A stretch of DNA of 12,250 bases from J061 sp003695725 [NCBI: Candidatus Schekmanbacteria bacterium] (lineage in GTDB: Bacteria; Schekmanbacteria; GWA2-38-11). Below are positions 1 through 7,685 of this stretch, one piece after another (positions within the stretch are counted from its first letter, which is position 1; each line of letters begins with the position of its first letter). The stretch covers positions 1 through 12,250 of the forward strand of contig RFHX01000335.1 of NCBI GenBank assembly GCA_003695725.1, read 5' to 3'. The translations under genes were made by a program, and so were the position numbers. The notes beneath the pieces were generated by a model. It worked only from the letters and a program-made list of their open reading frames with translations. It did not search any database and was not told where the DNA came from.

Positions 1-179
1 AAGATATAAGTTTTTTGCGAATGGAAAGAAAATTTGGATGGTTCAAAAGGACTGTAAAACTACCCGTTCCTTGCGATACCAATTCCGTTAAGGCTTATTA
101 TTCGAAAGGAGTTTTATCTATAATTTTTAGAAAAATTGAAAATAAACGCGGTGCTGTTAAAAGGATAACAATTGAATGA
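1..179 (+). CDS. Hsp20/alpha-crystallin small heat-shock protein, C-terminal fragment
   Basis: This is the 3' end of a gene that begins left of the window; the reading frame is set by position 3 and ends with TGA at 177-179, leaving 58 sense codons. The visible residues match the second half of an alpha-crystallin domain: an ER-x-F-G-x-F-x-R stretch, then a LP-x-x-x-D segment, then A-Y-Y-S-K-G-V-L-S-I, which resembles the family pattern of A-x-x-x-N-G-V-L. A short tail ends in I-T-I, the I-x-I motif by which small heat-shock proteins dock onto neighbouring dimers. Family members are ATP-independent cytoplasmic holdases that keep unfolded proteins soluble. The gene lies 20 nt upstream of lon on the same strand, so the two are probably co-transcribed as a protein quality-control pair. 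The N-terminal part cannot be assessed. Confidence 0.85.
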   Translation, partial: DISFLRMERKFGWFKRTVKLPVPCDTNSVKAYYSKGVLSIIFRKIENKRGAVKRITIE

Positions 180-199
180 TTTAATCAAAGGTTTTATCT

Positions 200-2581
200 A
201 TGGAAATGTTTGATGCTTTAAGTGTTGAAGATGCAAAAATACCTGAGGAATTGCCACTGCTTCCTTTAAGGGATATAGTTGTTTTCCCTTTTATGATTAT
301 TCCTCTTTTTGTTGGAAGAGAAAAATCTATCAGGGCTATTGATGCGGCGCTTGCTTCGGATAATAGGATGATTTTTTTGAGCGCTCAAAAAGACGGAGCC
401 ATCGAAAATCCCACTGAAGAAGACATAAATGTAATAGGCACAGTTGGGATGATAATGAGAATGTTAAAGCTTCCCGATGGCAGAGTTAAAATTCTTATAC
501 AAGGATTAGCAAAGGCCAAGATTGTTGATTATATACATAAAGCGCCTTATTTCAGTGTTAAGGTCGATTTAATAAGAGATAAAGCTATAGAGGTAAAAAC
601 ACCTGAAGCTGAAGCCCTGATGAGAAGCATAAAGGAACAACTTCAGAAGGTAATATCTCTTGGACAAAGTATACCACCGGATATCCTTGTTGTGGCAGAT
701 AATCTCGATGATCCGGGAAGACTTGCAGATTTGGTTGTTTCCAATCTCAATATAAATGTAGATGAAGCACAGAATATACTTGAAACATCAGATCCATTAG
801 AAAAATTGAAAAAAGTGGGCGATTTTCTCGCAAAAGAATTGGAAGTTCTAATGGTGAAGCATAAAATACAAAGCGAAGCAAAAGATGAAATGAACAAAAC
901 CCAGAGAGAATATTTTTTAAGGGAACAATTAAAGGCAATTCAGCGGGAATTGGGTGAAATTGATGAAAAAGGAGAAGAAATAAGAGATTTTCGTAGAAAG
1001 ATAAAAAAAGCAAAGATGCCCAAAGATGTTCGAGAGGAAGCCAATAAACAGCTCAAACGGCTTGAAAGAATGCATCCTGATGCCGCAGAGGCAGGAGTTG
1101 TTAGGACATATCTTGAAACACTTGTGGAGCTGCCTTGGAGTAAGAGCACAAAGGATAACCTTGATATCAAAAAAGCTAAAGAGGTTTTGGATGAAGACCA
1201 TTATGATTTGGATAAGGTTAAGGAAAGAATTCTCGAATATCTTGGAGTCTGTAAACTGAAAAAGGTGATGAAGGGGCCAATTCTCTGTTTTGTTGGTCCT
1301 CCCGGCGTTGGAAAGACATCTCTTGGAAAATCGATTGCCCGAGCTTTGGGAAGAAAGTTCATAAGAATTTCATTAGGCGGAGTTAGAGATGAAGCTGAGA
1401 TTAGGGGGCATAGAAGGACTTATGTAGGTGCAATGCCCGGAAAAATCATTCAAGGAATAAAGCAGGCAGGGTATAACAATCCTGTCTTTATGATGGATGA
1501 GATAGATAAGTTGGGAATGGATTTTAGAGGCGATCCGTCATCTGCACTCCTTGAAGTTCTTGATCCGGAACAGAATGACAGCTTTACAGACCATTATCTC
1601 GGTCTGCCTTTTGATCTCTCAAAGGTTATGTTTATCACTACTGCAAACCTTATAGACCCTATTCCGCCTGCCCTTAAGGATAGAATGGAGATTATAGAGA
1701 TTCCGGGATATACGGAGGAGGAGAAGGTTCAGATAGCGAGAAAATTCCTTATTCCAAGACAGATGGAGGAAAATGGAATAACAGACAAATATTTTGAAAT
1801 ATCTGATTCTGCTGTTTTAAAGATAATCACCGGTTATACAAGAGAATCAGGACTTAGAAACTTAGAACGCGAGATTGCCAAAATATGCAGAAAGGTTGCA
1901 AAAGATGTTGCCTCAGGAGAAAAGAAGAAGAAAAAGGTTACAGTTGATAACCTTCACAAATATCTTGGTGTTCAAAAGTATCTACGTGAATCGGAAAAGA
2001 TGAAAAATGATATTGGAGTTTCAACAGGACTTGCTTGGACACCAAGCGGAGGTGAGTTGATTCATATAGAGGCAACATTGATGAAAGGGAAAGGTGCGCT
2101 TACTTTGACTGGACAGCTTGGTGATGTAATGCAGGAATCGGCAAAAGCCGCTCTTAGTTATGCTCGAAATAAAGCAAAAGACTTTAAAATCAATGAGTCC
2201 ATATTTGCAAAAAGCGATATACATATTCATGTACCGGCTGGCGCCATTCCTAAGGATGGACCTTCTGCAGGAATAACTATGGCTACAGCGCTTATCTCTG
2301 CTTTGACCAAAAAGCCGGTAAATAACAATATTGCTATGACAGGAGAGATTACTTTGAGAGGCAGAGTTTTACCGATTGGAGGATTGAAAGAAAAATCTCT
2401 TGCTGCAAAAAGGGCTGGCATTGATACTATAATAGTGCCGAAAGAGAATGAAAAGGACCTTTATGAAATACCCTCAACCATAAAGAAAGGGCTTAACTAT
2501 ATTTTTGTCGAATCTATGGATGAGGTACTTAAATATGTCTTTTCAACTAATGGGAAAAGGCAGAATAAGAAGAGGAAGTAG
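200..2581 (+). CDS. lon: ATP-dependent protease La (Lon)
   Basis: This is a full-length 793-residue Lon, a cytoplasmic homo-oligomeric AAA+ serine protease that degrades misfolded and selected regulatory proteins. An N-terminal substrate-binding domain begins with a P-L-L-P-L-R-D segment near residues 18-24 and runs to about 210. A charged helical region follows. The AAA+ module has Walker A GPPGVGKT at 366-373 and Walker B ending in D433-E434. The protease domain carries the catalytic Ser689 in a K-D-G-P-S-A-G motif and Lys732 in G-G-L-K-E-K, spaced 43 residues apart as in E. coli (S679/K722). The ATG at 200 is preceded by AAAGG at 187-191. The C-terminus is a short basic tail. The gene follows an hsp20 gene by 20 nt and is followed by yceD after 1 nt. 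No key residue is missing. Confidence 0.99.
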   Translation: MEMFDALSVEDAKIPEELPLLPLRDIVVFPFMIIPLFVGREKSIRAIDAALASDNRMIFLSAQKDGAIENPTEEDINVIGTVGMIMRMLKLPDGRVKILIQGLAKAKIVDYIHKAPYFSVKVDLIRDKAIEVKTPEAEALMRSIKEQLQKVISLGQSIPPDILVVADNLDDPGRLADLVVSNLNINVDEAQNILETSDPLEKLKKVGDFLAKELEVLMVKHKIQSEAKDEMNKTQREYFLREQLKAIQRELGEIDEKGEEIRDFRRKIKKAKMPKDVREEANKQLKRLERMHPDAAEAGVVRTYLETLVELPWSKSTKDNLDIKKAKEVLDEDHYDLDKVKERILEYLGVCKLKKVMKGPILCFVGPPGVGKTSLGKSIARALGRKFIRISLGGVRDEAEIRGHRRTYVGAMPGKIIQGIKQAGYNNPVFMMDEIDKLGMDFRGDPSSALLEVLDPEQNDSFTDHYLGLPFDLSKVMFITTANLIDPIPPALKDRMEIIEIPGYTEEEKVQIARKFLIPRQMEENGITDKYFEISDSAVLKIITGYTRESGLRNLEREIAKICRKVAKDVASGEKKKKKVTVDNLHKYLGVQKYLRESEKMKNDIGVSTGLAWTPSGGELIHIEATLMKGKGALTLTGQLGDVMQESAKAALSYARNKAKDFKINESIFAKSDIHIHVPAGAIPKDGPSAGITMATALISALTKKPVNNNIAMTGEITLRGRVLPIGGLKEKSLAAKRAGIDTIIVPKENEKDLYEIPSTIKKGLNYIFVESMDEVLKYVFSTNGKRQNKKRK

Positions 2582-2582
2582 T

Positions 2583-3113
2583 ATGATGGATACTTTGAAA
2601 AAATATGTGGTAGATATTGGAGATATTCCTAAGTATGGATTTAAATTTGAGGAAAATATACCACTGAAATTAACAGAATCATATGATGCAGCCATAATCG
2701 AAGAACCGATTTTTCTTTCTTGTGAGATTTATAAAAAAGGGGAAAAAATAAAATCACAGGGATATATCTCTGTGAAAATTGAGTGTGAATGCTGCAGGTG
2801 TTTGGAAAAGTTTTCTCTTTTACTAAAATCATCATTTGATATCACGATTAGAAATAAACTTTTTTTTTTTTTTTAAAAAGAAATTGACCTTGAAGAGGAA
2901 ATATATTTTATTGACGATGAATTTGTAAATCTTGTTGATATAGCCTTAGAACAAGTATCGCTTTCATTGCCAATAAAACCTCTCTGTAATGAAGATTGCA
3001 AGGGCTTATGTCCTGAATGCGGACAAAATCGAAATGAAAGGGAATGTAGATGTAAAGATAATTATATCGATCCAAGATTTGCTATTCTCGAGAAACTGAA
3101 AAAGAATCTTTAA
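2583..3113 (+). pseudogene. yceD: YceD/DUF177 family protein interrupted by an in-frame stop
   Basis: Translation from ATG-ATG at 2583/2586 gives a DUF177 protein of 176 residues if codon 98 (TAA, 2874-2876) is ignored. The N-terminal half has the family C-R-C-L-E motif at residues 71-75. The C-terminal half has the cysteine-rich P-L-C-N-E-D-C-K-G-L-C-P-E-C-G segment and the D-P-R-F-A-I-L ending. Both halves are in the same frame; only the TAA, at the junction of a 15-T run and a 5-A run, separates them. AGAGGA at 2571-2576 is a good ribosome-binding site, 1 nt separates the gene from lon, and rpmF starts 22 nt downstream. DUF177 genes typically precede rpmF and are linked to large-subunit rRNA accumulation. 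A single T-to-A change at 2874 would restore the gene, so a sequencing error is as likely as real inactivation. The N-terminal 97 residues alone would lack the C-terminal cysteine cluster. Confidence 0.85.
2860..2874 (+). repeat. Homopolymer tract of 15 T followed by 5 A
   Basis: Fifteen consecutive T (2860-2874) are followed by five A (2875-2879) inside the yceD frame; the last T forms the TAA stop with the next two A. It is the longest homopolymer I noticed in the window. Such tracts are prone to replication and polymerase slippage and to sequencing miscalls. No GC-rich stem precedes it, so it is not the U-tract of an intrinsic terminator. Confidence 0.95.
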
Positions 3114-3135
3114 CAAACAGAAGGAGAAAATAACA

Positions 3136-3321
3136 ATGGCTGTACCGAGCAGAAAAACATCAAGGACAAGAAGAGATAAGAGAAGAAGTCATGATGCGCT
3201 GAAAGCGCCCCAATATACTCTTTGTCCTCAATGTCAAGAACCAAAACTTCCCCATAGAGTTTGTAGAAACTGCGGATATTATAAAGGGAAGGAAGTGGTC
3301 AAGATTGAAACATCGTCATAA
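3136..3321 (+). CDS. rpmF: 50S ribosomal protein bL32
   Basis: This encodes a 61-residue bL32, a small basic protein of the large ribosomal subunit. The N-terminus [13 protein letters not shown] is the family signature. It is the zinc-ribbon (C+) form, with Cys30-x2-Cys33 and Cys43-x2-Cys46. AGAAGGAG at about 3120-3127 is a strong Shine-Dalgarno for the ATG at 3136. The gene sits between yceD and plsX, the same order as in E. coli and many other bacteria, where the genes share transcripts. Nothing is odd about the protein itself. Confidence 0.98.
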   Translation: MAVPSRKTSRTRRDKRRSHDALKAPQYTLCPQCQEPKLPHRVCRNCGYYKGKEVVKIETSS

Positions 3322-3348
3322 TGCTATTTTTGACAGCAGGCGTTGATT

Positions 3349-4428
3349 ATGATTGTATTGGATGCAATGGGAGGGGATTTTGCGCCCAAAGTTGCGGTAG
3401 AGGGTGCATATAAGGCGTTTGCTGAATTTGGCATAAAAACAGCACTAATAGGAAAAAGAGACGAAATTCAATCCTTCCTGCCAAATGATAGTAGAGCATC
3501 CAAACTTGAAATTATAGATGCATCTGAAGTCATAGAAATGAATGATATCCCTTCTGAATCATTTTATACAAAACCTGAATCGTCTATCCAGAAGGGGATA
3601 CAGATGATAAAGGAAAAAAGAGCTGATGCCTTTATCAGTGCAGGCAACACCGGTGCTGTAATGTATGCAGCATATAAGATTTTAGGGACAATGGAGAATA
3701 TTTCTCGTCCTGCAATAACATCGCCCATACCGACACCTAAAGGAACTAGTTATCTTTTGGACTGCGGAGCAACTGCGGAATCAAAACCTCAATGGCTCCG
3801 AGAATTTGCAATTATGGGACATATTTATTGTTCAAGATTTATTGGAATCGATAATCCTTCTGTAGGGCTTCTATGCAACGGTACTGAAAGGACAAAAGGG
3901 ATCAGAAGTTTACAAGAAGCTTATGAACTTATTTCTGCAGAAAAGGAGATAAATTTCATAGGATTCATTGAGCCGAAAGATGTACTTAAAGGGAGAATTG
4001 ATTTAGCAGTAACAGACGGCTTTTCAGGAAACATATTTTTAAAGACTATAGAGGCATGGGCTACAATGTTTATTGACCTCTATTCAGAAAGCCGAAACAA
4101 AAATCTAAAATCAAAAATATTTTCTTTTCTTTCAAAGACAGCTGTCAATGATGTCCTTGAAAGACTGAATGTTTCAAATTATGGCGGTTCTCCATTATTG
4201 GGAATAAATGGATTGGTTGTAATATGCCATGGAGAATCAAATGCAGAAAGCATAAAGAATGCCATCTATATTACAAATGAATATCTTTCAAAGGATTTTG
4301 TCAAAGTAATTTCAGGAGAAACTATTAGAATCTCTACAGAAACACGAAAAAGAGAAATACCGAAGCGAAAAGGACTATTCGCTTTTTGGAAATCTATTTT
4401 TAAGGAGGGTAGAAAGAAGAAGAGTTAG
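3349..4428 (+). CDS. plsX: Phosphate acyltransferase PlsX
   Basis: PlsX transfers the acyl group from acyl-ACP to phosphate, giving acyl-phosphate for PlsY in phospholipid synthesis; it is a peripheral membrane enzyme. The protein opens with I-V-L-D-A-M-G-G-D, then has S-A-G-N-T-G-A at 97-103, L-L-C-N-G-T-E-R-T-K-G at 174-184 and Y-G-G-S-P-L-L-G at 278-285. The ATG at 3349 places the conserved I-V-L-D-A-M-G-G-D immediately after Met; a TTG two codons upstream (3343) is the alternative. The ribosome-binding site (AGCAGG, 3334-3339) is modest. At 359 residues it is slightly longer than usual because of a lysine/arginine-rich tail after about residue 330. The stop overlaps the convergent alr stop. 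The fabH/fabD genes that often follow plsX are absent here. Confidence 0.97.
   Translation: MIVLDAMGGDFAPKVAVEGAYKAFAEFGIKTALIGKRDEIQSFLPNDSRASKLEIIDASEVIEMNDIPSESFYTKPESSIQKGIQMIKEKRADAFISAGNTGAVMYAAYKILGTMENISRPAITSPIPTPKGTSYLLDCGATAESKPQWLREFAIMGHIYCSRFIGIDNPSVGLLCNGTERTKGIRSLQEAYELISAEKEINFIGFIEPKDVLKGRIDLAVTDGFSGNIFLKTIEAWATMFIDLYSESRNKNLKSKIFSFLSKTAVNDVLERLNVSNYGGSPLLGINGLVVICHGESNAESIKNAIYITNEYLSKDFVKVISGETIRISTETRKREIPKRKGLFAFWKSIFKEGRKKKS
4363..4387 (+). terminator. Possible intrinsic terminator inside the 3' end of plsX
   Basis: On the + strand AAGCGAA (4363-4369) and TTCGCTT (4378-4384) form a 7-bp stem around an 8-nt loop, followed by a short T-run (to 4387). It lies about 40 nt before the plsX stop. 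It could end the plsX transcript where no intergenic space exists. The stem is short and the U-tract is only four or so bases, so the call is tentative. On the opposite strand no U-tract follows the stem. Confidence 0.35.
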
Positions 4429-5549
4429 CTTCTTACAAAGACTCTATCTACTCTTTGCCCTATTGCACAAAGGATTTCATAAGGTATTGTTCCCACTTTT
4501 TTGGCTATATCATCAGCGCCAATACATTTGTTATTTTGAATTCCCATTAATACAACTTCATCACCCCTTTTAGCACCATCGATATCGGTAATATCTATCA
4601 TAGCTTGGTCCATACATATTCTTCCCAATAAAGGGGCAAATTTTCCATTTACCAGCACATCAAAATTATTGGATAATTTCCTATTTAATCCGTCTGCATA
4701 ACCGCAGCCAATGGTAGCAATTTTAGTTCGTCTTGAACATCTATAAGTGCGGCCATAGCTTATAAAGCTTCCTTCTTTGACTTCCTTGATATGCAAAATT
4801 CTGCTTTTCAATGTCATTACAGGTTTTAGAAGTAGATTTTTAGTTTTGTCTTCACAGGGCTTATAGCCGTAGAGCATCAATCCAATTCTCGGAGATGAAT
4901 ATATGGAATCAGGATATTTCAGAAATGCAGCGCTGTTTGCGGCATGAAAATTCGAACTTATGCATCTATTGATTATCTTTTTCTTGCATTCCTCAAAGGT
5001 AGATAATTGTTGAAGAGTGTAGCTATCGTCATCTGAATCAGCTTCGGCAAAATGCATCATTATCCCTTCAACTTCGATGTATTTGCAATCTTTTAAGAAA
5101 TCAAGGAAGTCATTTATTTCTTCCGGCAGAATTCCAAGACGCCCCATTCCTGTATCTATTTCGATGTGTGCGGAGGCTCTTTTATTCTTTTTTTCTGCTA
5201 TAGAATTAATCTCTTTACACATCACTTTTGAATAGATAACAGGAGTCAAATCATATTCTATGGCATAATTTATTTCTTCTCGAAGTAAACCTCCAAAAAC
5301 AATGATTTTTGAAGAAATACCTGCTTCTCTTAATTCAATGCCCTCCTTTAAATAAGCAACAGCAAATTGATTGATTCCATTTTTTTCAAGGCATCTGGAT
5401 ACTTCAACTGCGCCATGTCCATATGCATTTGCTTTGACTACACAGAGCAAAGATTTTTGGGAAGGGAGATGTTTTTTTATTTCCTTGAGGTTGTTTTCAA
5501 GGGCATTGAGATTGATTTCTGCCCAAGTGAGATTTCTTATTTTCTTCAT
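4425..5549 (-). CDS. alr: Alanine racemase
   Basis: This is a PLP-dependent alanine racemase making D-alanine for peptidoglycan in the cytoplasm. From the ATG at 5549 the protein has 374 residues: a TIM-barrel domain with the PLP lysine Lys39 in V-V-K-A-N-A-Y-G-H-G, then D-T-G-M-G-R-L-G, and a C-terminal beta-domain. The catalytic tyrosine is Tyr265 in S-Y-G-R-T-Y, with Tyr284 in G-Y-A-D-G and R-I-C-M-D-Q downstream. Lys39, Tyr265 and Tyr284 fall at the same numbers as I recall for the Geobacillus stearothermophilus enzyme, which supports this start. A GTG at 5561, four codons upstream, is an alternative but has no ribosome-binding site; AGGA just precedes the ATG. It follows dnaB by 15 nt as the last gene of the minus-strand array, and its TAA overlaps the plsX TAG. 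Confidence 0.97.
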   Translation of the reverse strand: MKKIRNLTWAEINLNALENNLKEIKKHLPSQKSLLCVVKANAYGHGAVEVSRCLEKNGINQFAVAYLKEGIELREAGISSKIIVFGGLLREEINYAIEYDLTPVIYSKVMCKEINSIAEKKNKRASAHIEIDTGMGRLGILPEEINDFLDFLKDCKYIEVEGIMMHFAEADSDDDSYTLQQLSTFEECKKKIINRCISSNFHAANSAAFLKYPDSIYSSPRIGLMLYGYKPCEDKTKNLLLKPVMTLKSRILHIKEVKEGSFISYGRTYRCSRRTKIATIGCGYADGLNRKLSNNFDVLVNGKFAPLLGRICMDQAMIDITDIDGAKRGDEVVLMGIQNNKCIGADDIAKKVGTIPYEILCAIGQRVDRVFVRS

Positions 5550-5564
5550 TTTCCTGCACACTTT

Positions 5565-6920
5565 TTATGTATATTCGTTTTGACTTAAATTTTCGAAGCG
5601 CGTGCAGTAATTGAGAAATGCTAATTTGACAGTACCTACAGGACCATTTCTTTGTTTTCTTATTATAATCTCCGCCACATTAAGATCACTGCCTGTTTCT
5701 GCATTGACATCTTCACGGTATATGAAAGCTACGAGGTCAGCATCCTGTTCGATTGCTCCTGATTCTCTAAGGTCGGCAAGTATTGGCCTTTTGTCTGTTC
5801 TTCCTTCAGGCGCTCTATTCAACTGAGAAAGTGCTATAACCGGAACATTTAATTCTTTGGCGAGCTCTTTTAATGAACGGGATATATCCGAAATTTCTTG
5901 TTGACGGTTTTCATACCTTCTTTCACCGCGCATCAGTTGGAGATAGTCTATTATGATCAAATCTACTCCAAAGATGCTTTTTATTCTCCTTGCTTTAGCC
6001 CGAAGTTCAAGAAGTGAGATACCGGGTGTATCATCAATAAAAATTTTTGCCTTGGAGAGTCGTCCTGCTGATCTCTGAAGGCGGTTTATTTGTTCCTTCA
6101 TTTTATGGTCGAAAAATCCTGTTCTAAGGCGATGAATATCAACTCGAGCATCGGAGCAAAGCATTCTCATAGCAAGTTGTTCGGCTGACATTTCAAGACT
6201 AAATACAAGCACTTTTGCATCCTTTTCACAGGCTGCATATTGGGCTATATTCATTGAAAATGCTGTCTTACCCATACCGGGCCTTCCAGCTATGACGATT
6301 AAATCAGAGGGATGTAGCCCTGCCGTTTTGTCGTCAAAGTCAACAAAACCGGTTTCGATTCCTGTTATCTTTCCACGATTATGGTAAAATTCATCGATTA
6401 TGTTTAAGCTTGAAGGTATTATTTTGTCTATTCCCATAGGTCCCTTGCTTATACTGCCTTGGGCAATTTCTGATATTTGGCTTTCTGCTTCCATTAAAAG
6501 TTCTGTTGAATCCGCATTTTCCGAATAACATTTCTCAAGAAGTTCTTTTGATGAGCTGAGAATTTTGCGCAACATCGACTTTTCTTTGACGATTTTTGCA
6601 TAATGAAGAATATTTGCTGATGTGGGAATAACTTCAAGGAGAGAAGAAAGATAAAGGATTCCTCCTACCGCCTCTAATTGTTTTTTTTTATCGAGATGTT
6701 CTTTTAATGTTACTAAATCGATGGCTGAACCCATTTTGTCAAGCTCAACCATAGTTTCAAAGATTATTTTGTTGGATTTTACAAAGAAATCATCTGCATT
6801 TATGACTTCAAGACAAATATTTATTGAGTAATTATCAAGAAGGATTCCGCCTAAAACGGACTTTTCTGCATCAACACTGTGAGGAGGGACTCTTATAGCA
6901 TCCTTATTGCTATTTTTCAT
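5565..6920 (-). CDS. dnaB: Replicative DNA helicase DnaB
   Basis: This is the hexameric RecA-fold helicase that unwinds DNA at the replication fork and recruits primase. From ATG at 6920 it has 451 residues. The N-terminal helical domain starts with V-P-P-H-S-V-D-A-E-K-S-V-L-G (11-24). The RecA domain has Walker A GRPGMGKT at 212-219, Glu242 in S-L-E-M-S, Walker B ending at Asp325 in I-I-I-D-Y-L-Q-L-M, and S-Q-L-N-R at 365-369. The frame stays open to a TTG at 6974, but that extension overlaps rplI and has no family similarity, so the ATG is preferred even though I see no clear Shine-Dalgarno. No intein interrupts Walker A, a common insertion point in this family. rplI ends 23 nt upstream and alr starts 15 nt downstream. 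Confidence 0.98.
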   Translation of the reverse strand: MKNSNKDAIRVPPHSVDAEKSVLGGILLDNYSINICLEVINADDFFVKSNKIIFETMVELDKMGSAIDLVTLKEHLDKKKQLEAVGGILYLSSLLEVIPTSANILHYAKIVKEKSMLRKILSSSKELLEKCYSENADSTELLMEAESQISEIAQGSISKGPMGIDKIIPSSLNIIDEFYHNRGKITGIETGFVDFDDKTAGLHPSDLIVIAGRPGMGKTAFSMNIAQYAACEKDAKVLVFSLEMSAEQLAMRMLCSDARVDIHRLRTGFFDHKMKEQINRLQRSAGRLSKAKIFIDDTPGISLLELRAKARRIKSIFGVDLIIIDYLQLMRGERRYENRQQEISDISRSLKELAKELNVPVIALSQLNRAPEGRTDKRPILADLRESGAIEQDADLVAFIYREDVNAETGSDLNVAEIIIRKQRNGPVGTVKLAFLNYCTRFENLSQNEYT

Positions 6921-6943
6921 TGAAAGTTTCAAAAAAGGTTGAA

Positions 6944-7399
6944 TTATTCTTCTTCTTTTTCTTTTACAACCCAAACTTTAACTTCTGATGTCACTTCTGG
7001 ATGGAGTTTAACCTGAATGCTGTAAACTCCTAAAGACTTAATGGGTTCTTCTAATAGAACATCTTTTTTATCAACTTCAAATCCTTCTGAGTTTAGCGCT
7101 TCTGCTATATCCGCATTGGTTACTGAACCGTACAGCTTATCGCCTTCTCCAGCGTGTCTTACAATAGTTACAGATATTTTTTTGATCTTTTTAGCAAGTT
7201 CTTCGGCAGCTTTTTTCTTCTTTTCTTCTCTTCTTAATTCTATTTTTTTCTCTTCTTCAAATATTTTTAAATTTCCTTTTGTTGCTAAAACGGCAAATCC
7301 TTTGGGAATAAGGAAATTTCTTCCATAGCCATTTTTTACTTTTACTATTTCGCCCTTTTTACCTAACTTATCGACATCCTTTCTCAACAATACTTCCAT
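6944..7399 (-). CDS. rplI: 50S ribosomal protein bL9
   Basis: bL9 is a two-domain protein of the large subunit that binds 23S rRNA near the L1 stalk. The 151-residue product begins M-E-V-L-L-R-K-D-V-D-K-L-G, carries the N-domain signature G-Y-G-R-N-F-L-I-P-K-G at about 24-34, a long lysine/glutamate-rich connecting helix at about 45-75, and the C-domain G-E-G-D-K-L-Y-G-S-V-T. An upstream in-frame start at 7501 would overlap rpsR; the ATG at 7399 is supported by AAGGAG about 7 nt upstream and by the family N-terminus. It lies 17 nt after rpsR and 23 nt before dnaB, the common rpsR-rplI-dnaB order. Confidence 0.98.
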   Translation of the reverse strand: MEVLLRKDVDKLGKKGEIVKVKNGYGRNFLIPKGFAVLATKGNLKIFEEEKKIELRREEKKKKAAEELAKKIKKISVTIVRHAGEGDKLYGSVTNADIAEALNSEGFEVDKKDVLLEEPIKSLGVYSIQVKLHPEVTSEVKVWVVKEKEEE

Positions 7400-7416
7400 T
7401 TTAAAACTCCTTTTTT

Positions 7417-7665
7417 TTATCTTCCAACAGTGAATGGCAAAAGAGCCAAAATTCTTGCCCTTTTTATAGCTGTTGTAAGCTCTCTTTGGTGTTTTGCGCA
7501 ATTTCCAGAAATCCTGCGCGGTATAATTTTCCCTCTCTCTGTCAAAAAATTTCTTAGTTTCTTTACATCTTTGTAATCGATTTCAATTTTGTTGGAGCAA
7601 AAATTGCAATATCTTTTCTGGTGAACTATTTTTCTTTTTGCCTTTTTTCTGTTTACTCTAACCAT
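7417..7665 (-). CDS. rpsR: 30S ribosomal protein bS18
   Basis: bS18 pairs with bS6 on the platform of the small subunit. The protein is 82 residues, very basic, and ends [11 protein letters not shown] as is typical. It has a zinc-type site: Cys20-x2-Cys23 and Cys56-x2-His59 (numbered from the second Met). Two ATG codons lie in tandem at 7668 and 7665. The GGGAG ribosome-binding site is only 2 nt from the first but 5 nt from the second, so the second is preferred; the first would add one Met. It sits between ssb and rplI with gaps of about 20 and 17 nt. Confidence 0.97.
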   Translation of the reverse strand: MVRVNRKKAKRKIVHQKRYCNFCSNKIEIDYKDVKKLRNFLTERGKIIPRRISGNCAKHQRELTTAIKRARILALLPFTVGR

Positions 7666-7685
7666 CATATCTCCCGTATTCTTAA

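Noticed and set aside
94-124. A perfect TATAAT (119-124) upstream of lon, possible internal promoter
   Set aside because: No recognisable -35 box lies 16-18 nt upstream, the match is inside the hsp20 reading frame, and such hexamers are common in AT-rich DNA.
105-201. Direct repeat: GTTTTATCTAT after AAAGG at 111-121 and again at 191-201 around the lon start
   Set aside because: Eleven identical bases plus AAAGG could reflect a small duplication of the lon ribosome-binding region, but only two copies exist and the first has no start codon; it could be chance.
2820-2880. T15 run as an intrinsic terminator for hsp20-lon
   Set aside because: No stable GC-containing stem precedes the run, and the run lies inside the yceD frame with conserved coding on both sides.
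6262-6290. Possible intein at the DnaB Walker A motif
   Set aside because: GRPGMGKT is continuous and the protein is the normal length, so no intein is present.
6921-6974. N-terminal extension of DnaB from a TTG at 6974
   Set aside because: It overlaps the end of rplI, is a basic stretch without family similarity, and the ATG at 6920 gives the usual DnaB N-terminus.
7400-7501. N-terminal extension of bL9 from 7501
   Set aside because: It overlaps rpsR; the ATG at 7399 has a clear AAGGAG and the canonical bL9 start.
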